Origin: Ziziphus jujuba
Taxonomy: Eukaryota; Streptophyta; Magnoliopsida; Rosales; Rhamnaceae
NCBI RefSeq assembly: GCF_031755915.1
Contig: NC_083383.1
Location: 562,001-626,000 of the forward strand
Direction: 5' to 3'
Length of the DNA: 64,000 bases
Shown here: in pieces, positions 24,754 to 34,528 of the stretch
How positions within the stretch are numbered: the stretch's first letter is position 1
Layout of the letters: every line of letters begins with the position of its first letter
Made by a program: the position numbers and the translations under genes
Notes under the pieces: model-generated
Told to the model about the DNA's origin: nothing
Seen by the model: the letters and a program-made list of their open reading frames with translations, nothing else
The model's database searches: none

Positions 24754-25450
24754 TCACTCCGTCTCCTGATAGATAATACCCCAACCCGACGACTACAGAC
24801 TGCTGAGCCTGAGGAAGGTGTTTTTCTACTTTCTTGTAATAATATTTTTTTTCTTTTTTTTCTTTTTTAATTTTATTATTATTATTATTATTTTTTTTTT
24901 CCTTACCCAACCAACTAACCAACCGACCAAAGCCAATTACCAAAATATCGGTACGCAACCAGTTCCCACTCGCACGCCTTGCTCGCCCCCGTCAATACGA
25001 GTCGTTTCAAAGTCTGGTTGTCAATGGGGCGAACGGCACCATCATCAATGAATTATTTGGTATCCGTTCCGTTCAGGACCAATTTTGAAAGGATTAAAAT
25101 CACTTTAATAAAATGTTTGATTAAAAATGTAAGCTTATATTCGTAATTTTATATTTAAAAAATCAATTAAAATAAAATCTTCTCTCTATTAGATACTATC
25201 GGATTTTTTTCTTTTCGATATTATGTAAAATTTTTCTATGAGGTTGTTTCTTTTTATTTCTTTTTTATTTCTTTTTTTTTTTGCTACTTTTGTCTACAGA
25301 ACAGTGGTGGTGTTCTCCTACGCTTAACCTCGACAAATTTAGAATTCAAACCTTGGTTTGGATTTTTAAAAAAAAAAAAAAAAAAAAAATCTTCTCTCTA
25401 AATTTTAATAAAAATACATATACAAATTACAAAATTATAGCTATCGGATT
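24754..25450. other. upstream region of the peptidase gene
   Basis: Contains the probable 5' UTR and promoter of the minus-strand gene. Long pyrimidine (plus strand) runs at 24843-24901 and A/T homopolymers at 25269-25390 are present. No other gene is seen. Confidence 0.4.
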
Positions 25451-25453
25451 TAT

Positions 25454-25796
25454 AAAAATTATGATTATTTATTTTACCCTTTTAAGGTTAGGGCTAATTT
25501 CGAAAACAAAATAAAATGAAAATAATACAACAGGGAAACTAAAGAGTGGCTTTTATTTTATTTTTTTTATAACGAAACTAAAGAGTGGCTTCAGATACAC
25601 GCACGTAAGCAATAAAAATCCAGCAAAAATTATGATTATTTATTTTACCCTTTTAAGATTTGGGCTAATTTATAAAATAAAAATAATACAACAGCAAAAC
25701 CAAAAAGTGTCATATATATATATATATATTTTTTTGGCCCTTTTTCATAACGAAACTAACGAGTGGCTTGAGATATACGCACGTAAGCAATAAAAA
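25454..25796. repeat. 171-bp tandem duplication upstream of the peptidase gene
   Basis: The blocks AAAAATTATGATTATTTATT (25454 and 25625), AAAATAATACAACAG, ATAACGAAACTAA and CACGTAAGCAATAAAAATCC recur at an offset of about 171 bp. A TA tract has expanded in the second copy. Confidence 0.8.
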
Positions 25797-26403
25797 TCCA
25801 ACAAACAAAAAGAAGGCGAGTAGATTTTGCTTACAAGAGGAATCTTCCAAACTCTGCTTGTTTTTACGATCTGAACTCCTCGTCCTCGTCCTCGTCCTCG
25901 TGTATAGGACAAAACAAAACCTTCCGCTTACGAGTTGTGCCTACACATTTACGTATATATTTTTCTCTTCCCATCTCACTAAACTTCGTTGGACTTTGAG
26001 TAAGCTTCTTAACTTAGAGAGTACCAAGTAATTTCAACATTAACTTACACCATCTTCACCTTCCAAGCAAGATGGCAAACTAACCAATTTCAAAAAGGTT
26101 GTCAATTACTTCATAGAGGATGATTGATGTCTTGGTATTTTGATGGTTAAATAATTTGGATGAAAACTTTCCATAAAGTTCAGAGCTCGGCTTGTCAGTC
26201 CAAGTTTTTCTACCAGGATCAGCAGCCAACAACTCAATATTTTATAAGTTTCCTGGAACATTTCTTTAACATTTGTCTTTGTCGTACAATTAATATTTCC
26301 ACAAAGTAGCAAGTAACCAAAATTAGAAACGCCCAGTTGGGAATTGCAAAAACATAGCATCAACAAAAGTCAGACACCAACTGGTGTAAATACATCTACA
26401 TAC

Positions 26404-26500
26404 CCAGGAAAGCCAAACAGATAGTCTCCAAATCTTAAAATTCTCAAATTCCAGGAAAGCCAAACATACAGTCTCCAAATCTTAAAATTCTCAAATTCCA
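26404..26500. repeat. 47-bp tandem duplication spanning the stop codon of the YjbQ-like gene
   Basis: Two copies start CCAGGAAAGCCAAACA at 26404 and 26451 and end CTCAAATT. The TGA of the gene (26493-26491) lies in the right copy. The left copy repeats it in the 3' UTR. Confidence 0.88.
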
Positions 26501-28907
26501 TTGAGGGTGATCACAACTTTGCGCGCTGTTGGGTAGTCACGATGCTCACACAACCATATTCCCTGAAGCATATCATCAACAAGAAAAAGTTATATACCCA
26601 TGTTACACAGAAAGATGTTGCCCGCATTCAACGTCATCTGCTAAAAGATCAATCAAAAGTTAATTACACACTGAACTACATTGCCTGTCCTTTTAAATCT
26701 ACGATCAAAAGAAAACCAGAACTAGTAGATAATTGGCTTCATTATATGGTTAATATCTCTGGCATAGTTTTGTAGCTTTTGTTTTTCTGCTTCCCTTCAT
26801 TATCATAAGGATGCAATTTCATTTGCCATTCTACTTATCTGTGTCATTTCCTTTAGCTAAATCAAACTCAGTGTATATTTGGGGTTGCTCTTTTGTTTTT
26901 TTTTTTTTTTTTTTGAAAAAAGGATTTGATAAACTTATAAATCTAAAATTCTCCAATAATCAACCCCTTACGAAAGTTAGAATTTGAGAAGCAACCAGAA
27001 GTAGCTTTCAAGATTTTGCTAGAATTAGAATTAGAATTTTTTAATGATAAAAATACTAATATTATTTACCAAACACTAAAATTCCAATTTTGTAGGTTTT
27101 AACAATTTTGAGATAACAGTTCACCAAAACTTATAAGGTTGATAGAAAAGTTGACTATTGCTTCAGTACAGCTTTTGCTGATTATTCCATAATCAACAAC
27201 AACCAAAAACCAAGTCTCAGACCAGTCTCTTCTAGCTACTAATCATTTGTTTATCATCCGTAGAAACTGAGAATGCATTAGTTTCCAAAGCACCACAGGA
27301 CCTATATATCATGATTAGGTTAGATATACCTGCCAGGTTCCCATGTTAAGCTTTCCATTTGTAATTGGGACCCTGCAAAATAACAAAGACAATTTAAATA
27401 TTGATGAGACAAAAATCTTTAACAGAACTTACAAAAAATAAATAAATAAATAATCCTCCTGACTATGAATTGACAATCTCACGTCAGTGCACATCCAAAC
27501 ATTGATGATTTAATGTGTGCTGGCATGTCATCTGGGCCTGCAATTCAAACAATTCAGCATCAACAAATCCAAAAGTACTCACAGATAACTTCATGCAAAG
27601 ATGCACAATACAAGATAGTAAAGCTGGAATAACTTGATCATCTAGCGACCAGATAATGATGTTTTAATTTCCGAAGAGAGAATCTCAAACACAACTTGCA
27701 CATCAAATCATTAATTGAAGTTTTACATTTTACAACAAGAGATCATATGGAAATCCTTGGGGTGATGTGTTTAGACCATAACTGTTTAAAAAATCAGAAT
27801 TCCTACGGAAAATCAAAACAGAACCGGCGGCCTAATTCAGTCAAACAATTCTCATACTAACCTTCCAGGGTATGCTTCCAGGGCGCAGATGTTCCCTAAA
27901 ATCATCCAAACATCATATAAATAAATTTGGACATATAAAAAGATGCAGTGCGATTAGAAGGAAGAAAAACTAACCTCAGGAACTATCCTGTTGAGAAACG
28001 TCTCAGTATCATCCCGAACATCAGAGTCGTAGTTCTCATTGATGGTAAGAGAAGCACTTGTGTGCTGCACTGAAATATGGAAAATCTTTGTCAGAAGACA
28101 CATCTATAAATTAAAGGAAATATTTATCTATTGATGTATATTCAGCCTGGGATGATAACTTACAGAAGAGATGTGCAAGACCACACTTAAATCCTGACAA
28201 GTCTTGATCAATTTCCTTGGTTATCTGATGAAGATGAAGAAACCATAATTAATTACTATTTCCTGGTAGTGTAACTAAAAACACAAAAGATTCTAGACAT
28301 CCTTACTAAAGAGACCAGCGCACCATGTTTATTTAGCACAACAAATTAACACTCACTGGTCGTGAAGGAAGGGGACTGATAAGGTAGAGGCTAAAACAAC
28401 TCACTTAAACAGGCAAGATGAAATTGATTTGTAAAATCCAATCAATTGGACAAATTCTGTCTACAATTTGTAATTAAGGAAACCAGCAATTTGTTTTCCT
28501 TTTTTTTTTTCAAGTAAGTCGTCTGATATTAATTAATTAATAAATGGAACCCACTAAACCATTCTTCCTCCTATACACCGCAAATCCTATCAGAATTCCA
28601 CAGAAAATTGAATTTTTCTAGGAAAAATAAAAATATGAGATAGAAATCTAACCAAACAAAAAAGAAAAAAAGAGATGATGCTTACCTTAGGGGTGATGAG
28701 GTGGCAGCCTCGGCTGAGGGGGGGCAGGGTAATAGTCTTCTGAGCCCACTTAGGGCCTGACGCTGCCATTGGCGAACGGTCTTCGGAGGTGGTGGTGGTG
28801 GTGGCAGGAGAGCTGAACAGTGATTTCGCCCGAACCGTAGGCAAAACAGGCTTTTTCCCAACAAATTTTGCTGCAGACCACACGGAGGCTGGGCTTTGGA
28901 CTTGCAT
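26491..28907 (-). CDS. YjbQ/UPF0047 family protein, possibly plastid-targeted
   Basis: Seven exons, read downward: 28907-28686, 28224-28164, 28069-27975, 27895-27862, 27537-27483, 27372-27330, 26562-26491. All phases close to give 194 codons (193 aa). The core from MAASGPKWAQKTITLPPLSRGCHLITPK onward carries the family signatures QHTSASLTINENYDSDVRDD, LNMGTWQGIWLCEHRD and the C-terminal VVITL strand. The conserved His and Glu in those motifs are thought to form the active or metal site. Bacterial YjbQ has a weak thiamine-phosphate-synthase-like activity; the physiological role is unsettled. An N-terminal extension of 46 residues, Ser/Thr/Lys-rich and acid-poor, looks like an organelle transit peptide. 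Met47 could give a cytosolic form. Confidence 0.92.
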
Positions 28908-29120
28908 TTCTGTCGTTAGAACTTTGAAACAAGTTGTTGTGTTTTTTTTCCTTTTTTCTTTTTTTCTTTTTTTAAAGCCTTGGTTGGGCCCAAATATAAA
29001 AATGCTATACTTTAATTTTCATCTCTTCCCGATTGTATTTGTGGTGCCATTGCTTTCTAATTTCCTCTGCGGCTACAATTTTACCATTTTTTTTTTTTTT
29101 TGTTTAAAGGAAAAAAAAAA

Positions 29121-29339
29121 TAAGGCTTATTTTTCATATCTATATATTGAGACAATTCCACAAACTTTTCCCAATTGGAAGGTTTTGCATATTTATTTTA
29201 TTAGTTTTATTTTTTGGCATAAACTTGAAAAAATAAGGCTTATTTTCATATCTATATATTGAGACAATTCCACAAACTTTTCCTAATTGGAAGGTTTTGC
29301 ATATTTATTTTATTAGTTTTATTTTTTTGGCATAAACTT
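29121..29339. repeat. 113-bp tandem duplication in spacer
   Basis: TAAGGCTTATTTT...GGCATAAACTTG occurs at 29121 and again at 29234, differing by a few bases. It lies between the divergent YjbQ-like and PhoD-like genes. The rest of 28933-30072 is AT-rich with a TA tract (29736-29761) and no gene. Confidence 0.88.
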
Positions 29340-30072
29340 GTTTTATAATTTGAAAATTTTCATATATTTACTCTTTCATTTTCTTTCCTTCTTAATTTGA
29401 TATTATTTACCATTTCGTTTTTAATATAGAATACAAGATTATATAAATAAAAAATATTAATATAAAATACAAGATTAGATTAAATTTGATGGATGGATGA
29501 GAAAATTGTTAAAGTAATATTACATATTTTCAAATTAATAAAAAATAATTACAGCCTTAATATTTATTTTTAAGTTGTAATAGTTATTGTAAAATTTAAT
29601 TATTCTAGTAAGTTTATCAGTCAATTTTATTACTTTTGATTTGATTTGTTATTTTTTCTATTTAAAAAGTTTGAACCAGTTTGACAATTGAATAGTGTCT
29701 CTGCTATCCGCATCCATGAATATGTTTATTATATAAGTATATATATATATATATATATATATTGACCAATGTAGATACTGGATATATTTTTTATTTTTTT
29801 TTTTTTAAATTTGTAAAATGAAAAATAGTTCTGCAAAACTTTGTAAAAAAAAAAAAAAGGGTAAAATTATAGCACATTTATTTTATTTGGATTGGGTAAT
29901 TAAAATATAATTCTAATATTAATTCCAACGATTTTGGAGTTTTAGATTTTCCATTTTTCGGATTTTGAATTTTGATAATTTCATAACACATGATGATATT
30001 CCAGGAAAAAAAAATGAAAATCAGCAATAACTATATATGTCAAAGTTGGTTCTTCCAATCCTGTTATAGGAA

Positions 30073-33030
30073 ATGGAATCAATACGAGAGAGAACGATGG
30101 GAGGGAGGAGGAGGCGGCGGCGATGGTGGGTGATGCTCATCGTCACAGTCGCCGTAACCGTCAGCGTTACCGGCATAAGCTTTGACAGCCCACAAGAGAA
30201 AAACGATTCCGTTGTGGTTTCTCGGATTGCCTTTGGATCATGCGCTAACCAAAGCGCCCCTCAGGTTCATCTTGTTCTTCTATATTACTTTTAACTTTGG
30301 CTATCTCTTCCAAAACTATTTTAGATACGCCTTCCGCTTTTCGTTAACACATAACTGGGTATTATGGTGATGGCTTTTGTACTGATCATCATCTACAGTA
30401 GGATATATGTGTGAGTATGTGTGTGTGTGTGTGTGATGGGTTCTATTAGATAGATATATATAGCTTGAATTTAAAGTTGGGGGTTGTTGGGAATATATTA
30501 TGCAGCCCATCTGGAATGCTATAATCGACTTTGATCCCCATGTATTTATTTGGCTTGGTGATAACATTTACGGAGACATCAGGCGTCCTTTTAGAGTGTT
30601 TGGAAAGGAAAGGACGATTGGACCCTGGAAGAATGTTCCTAGATTCATTCCTTCCTCCGAACAAGAAATGGTCTCCAGATACCATAAAGCTAAGTCCAAT
30701 CCCATGTATACTCATCTTCGAAACACTGCTAAGGTGTGCTTCTATATATGTTCCCACATGGCATACTCTTTCTTTCTAAAATCTAAATTGAAATTATGAC
30801 CTCACTCACCACTCTAATTTGAATTTAGCTCTTTTCTAGGTAATTGGAACATGGGATGATCATGATTACGGCCTCAATGATGCTGGAAAGGAATTTGATA
30901 GGAAATCCGCTAACCAGAGGCTTCTTCTTGATTTCTTAGATGAACCTCAACATAGTCCAAGGTACATACATATATGACCACTGGATGCTGGTTAACATAA
31001 TATTGCAACAATTCCACTTTCAATGGCTATTTTTATTTATTTATTTATATTTTTTCGATGATTCATTATTGTTATTTAATTACTTTACATGGCTTCAAAC
31101 ATGTAGGCGCAAGCAAGAAGGAGTATATGCATCATACATGTTTGGCCCTATAGGTAGACAAGTGAAGGTATTATGAAAGTGGATGCTAGCTTGTAATAGG
31201 CCTTTTTCAAAAACCTACTAGAATTTGCAAATTACTTCCAAGGAAGCTGCATAACAATCACCAGTTCAGTACCAGCATGGCTGGTACTTTGTGCAACCAA
31301 TAAACGAGCAACATACTGATACTAGTATATTCAGAAGACTTGTCATGCCATATAACTTGTACTAATTTTGGTTGTTTAACTTCATTAGGTTATCCTTTTA
31401 GATACTAGGTACCATCGAGACCCTCTACGTAGTGATGGAAGTATCTTGGGGAGTTTTCAGTGGACATGGTTAAAAAAGGAGTTGAATGGTCCACCATCGC
31501 CTATTACAATAATTGGGTCTTCGATCCAGGTATATTATGAATTTATGTAGCTATTTCACAAGGAATTTATATTTTTTTAACACAGTCATGTTTTAGTACA
31601 AGAACCCAAAGACAACTTAATCGTTTGATATGTGTATAGATTGAAGATGGTTACAATATGATAGCATAATTATGCTAGTATACTTGTGGTTTGATGCCTT
31701 TGATTTCATTGGTTTTCTTCTGGATTTTGACCATTCTTGATCTATTTTCTGATGAATTCTGTAAAGAGTTCATTTGTTTTATTCTATGATAACCATCCTC
31801 ATGACTCCATTTTGGATGACTTGCATTGTGGCTGTAAGTTGATAGTCATGTGTGTATTGAAGCTGATTTTACAATGTTCTACTTAGGCATGCTACAGATA
31901 ATTGCTTTCCTCATAATTCAGGTTATTTCAAATCTTTCAGCAACCACTGGCCCATTGTTTTATTTGGAGTCCTGGGGACGTTTTCCAAAGGAGAGAGATC
32001 GCCTTTTCAAACTGATAGCAAACAGTAAGGTAATATGAGCATGATGCAGTTTCCAATTGAAATGAAACTTTTTTCATTAATCAGTTGGACTTCTTGTTGC
32101 TTGAAACAAGCAACAGGTGCATAGAGCTGGACTGTCTTCCTCGTTGTTTTTATACTCTCTCTCTCTCTCTCTCTCTCTCTAACCCTCTAATGAAGAGTTA
32201 ATGATGCTTAGTTGTCTAGCAAGTTTTCACTTTCCTCTTATTGTGCAGAGGGATGGGGTCTTCTTCATAAGTGGAGATGTTCATTTTGGAGAAATTACAC
32301 GATATGATTGTGCCACCAGATATCCTCTATATGACATAACTTCAAGTGGGCTTACCCAAGCAGTTGAGAAGGCAGTCCCATCACCATTACATTTCTTGGT
32401 GAGATTTGTGGCATGGTTGACTCCGGCTCCTCTTAGAGTTAAAAATCGAAACTGCAGATATAAATCATGTACTTATGGTATGCATGTCAACTTCAGTTTG
32501 ATTTATCTACTATCTGAGCAAGAATGTGTTATTCGGTGGTCAAATTTTTGAATTTAAAGTTTGTTTTGCCTTCAGGCCAACCAAATTTTGGAGCAATTGA
32601 GATTCGCTGGGATGCAACTCCTGTTATGTTGAGAATTGAAGTCAGAGATATGAATGGCTTCTCTGTGACAGGTGTAACTATACCATTGTCGGAACTACGA
32701 GCACAGAATGTCAAATCCTCTGCCACCAGTAAATCAGAAGAATATGGGAGGAACTGCTCTCTTGAAGTTACTCTACCATGGATTGTCCGATATCGCCTTG
32801 CTGTATTGTTTTATTCTACTGTTGCTGGTATGCTATCTCTCATTCAATGATTTGTACAAAAGTGTTGTATCGCACACGAAATGTAGAGAAGATAACAAAT
32901 GATTGCAACTGTCTTTAATGATGTGCTTTTTCTTTTTGGTGTTGCAGTGTTGGTTCTTGCTTTGGTAGGAGTCGGTTATGTAGCTCTGTTAGCGTTTAGG
33001 AAATGCTTCCAAAAATGCAAGCGTGATTGA
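30073..33030 (+). CDS. PhoD-like metallophosphatase, membrane-anchored
   Basis: Nine exons: 30073-30264, 30506-30733, 30840-30961, 31107-31167, 31389-31529, 31922-32029, 32249-32477, 32576-32827, 32948-33030. They sum to 472 codons (471 aa). An Arg-rich start followed by a hydrophobic segment (about 19-35) is a signal peptide or anchor. PhoD/calcineurin-like metal-site motifs are in order: FGSCANQ (54-60), WLGDNIYGD (80-88), GTWDDHDYG (143-151), LLDTRYHRD and SGDVHFGE (292-299). A second hydrophobic segment near 445-463 precedes a basic tail (FRKCFQKCKRD). The enzyme likely hydrolyses phosphomonoesters or diesters at or outside a membrane. The substrate is unknown. Intron 6 contains a (TC)n tract. 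Confidence 0.93.
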
Positions 33031-33209
33031 CCATGCAAGCGATGATAGATACTCAGGTTGCAGCACAGATTTTAATGACCAAGCCTTTAGGAAATGCTTC
33101 CAAAAATGCAAGCGTGATTGACCATGCAAGCGATGATAGATACTCAAGTTGCAGCACAGATTTTAATCACCAAGGGACAAGTATTGACCATGCAAGCGAT
33201 ATAGATGCC
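32995..33209. repeat. 91-bp tandem duplication spanning the stop codon of the PhoD-like gene
   Basis: TTTAGGAAATGCTTCC begins copies at 32995 and 33086, ~96% identical over 91 bp. A third partial copy (ATTGACCATGCAAGCGAT) is near 33182. The functional TGA (33028-33030) is in copy 1. Copy 2, in the 3' UTR, repeats the same last codons and stop. Confidence 0.92.
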
Positions 33210-34528
33210 ATTTTCCTTTTTCATTTTGTTAAAAAAATAATGAGAAAATAGTAGTTACATACCATTTATATTTCAACGAAAAGAAAAAAAATCATGGCAG
33301 TTTTTAATTGTAATAGGTGTTGCTATTTGCTTGAAGCTTGCTTTCTTGGTGGTTTGTATAATCCAGGAAGATAGGTGCTAGTCTAAGAGCGCTGATTACA
33401 GGTATTTCTGCATATCATAACGAGATAAAAGTAACAAGCATGCTAATCTGGGATCAATTCCTTAAAACAGCTAAGAATGCTCTGATCGACTACCTCCTCA
33501 TGATAAAAGCAATGGAAAATTGCTCTAATGGGGACAAACACCAAGGAGACCTCTGTTGTAGGTTAGGGCAGCAGCAACCCTTCCCAAGATTAGGAATAAT
33601 ATATATTTATATACATTTGCCAAAGAAGTAAAATGAGCCTTTTAACAGTTGACACAAGCCGTGTGGCGTGGGGAATCAGACGCGCGTAGGATGAAATGGT
33701 AATTTTCTTTTTTCTCTTTTTTTGGTTAAAGATTATAATATTACGAAGTGATGTAACACTGGAAAACATAAATGAATTACGCGCTTATTAATACTTATAG
33801 AATTATCTTTACTAAAAAATAAAAGAAAATTTTGAATAAATAGGTAGGGCAAGATATTGATTAGTCTTGTCAAGAATAGTTTTGAGTGGTAATATTGTAT
33901 TAAACCTAAAATTAGAAGATATTATTAATTAAGGGGGTCTTTTTTCTTTTTTTTTTTAAATAAATAGGCAATGATATATTAATTGCAGAAATAGAAACAG
34001 ACAAAAGGAAATGATATATTGTTTTGAAATAATAATAAGAGAGGAAGAAAGAGGTGCGTTTGTGCTGTATGGCGTGGCCGTGGGAAGGGCAAAGAGTAAA
34101 AACCCAAGAAAGAAAGAAATAGTCGGTTGACTTGTGCTGCTTTGCAGTTGCAGCAATAGTTTGTCGTAAAGAAAAGGACAGGTGAGGGGCCCATGACCCA
34201 TAAGAATCAAAATTCAAATGGCCACGCCGTGTTGTAACCTGTGAGAAAGACTTTTGACGTAGTAGACTGGTATGAAATTGGAATTTGGAACAGAGGCAAA
34301 GCCTCTTGACCAAGACCCGAAGCTTCTCTCTTCTCCTACGGTCCCCCACCACACTCACTCTGGGAGGGTCTGCCTGTGTCAGTGGAAAATTTTCGGGTTT
34401 TTTTGTTTTTTTTTTGGTGATAAATGTGGAAAAATTTTGGGTTGGTTGGTTGGTTGGTGTTGAATAAAATCAAATTAAATATGAAGAAAGAAGGATAAAA
34501 AAAAAGAAACAAGCTCTGACGATTAGCA
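33210..34528. other. 3' UTR of the PhoD-like gene and promoter of the LysM receptor gene
   Basis: No extra gene. The part from about 34120 to 34311 holds W-box and TGACG motifs. The leader just before 34529 is A/T-rich (AATAAAATCAAATTAAATATG). Confidence 0.45.
34127..34311 (+). promoter_or_regulatory. W-box/TGACG motifs upstream of the LysM receptor gene
   Basis: TTGACT at 34127-34132, TTGACG at 34254-34259 (contains TGACG) and TTGACC at 34306-34311, all within ~400 bp of the ATG. WRKY and TGA factors bind such sites at defence genes. Short motifs occur by chance, so the functional claim is weak. Confidence 0.35.

Noticed and set aside
24455..24958. 167-aa minus-strand frame starting MRTDILVIGFG at the peptidase 5' end
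   Set aside because: It overlaps exon 1 in a different frame and is made mostly of Asn/Lys and Ser runs. The ATG at 24753 gives a transit-like peptide whose phase fits exon 2.
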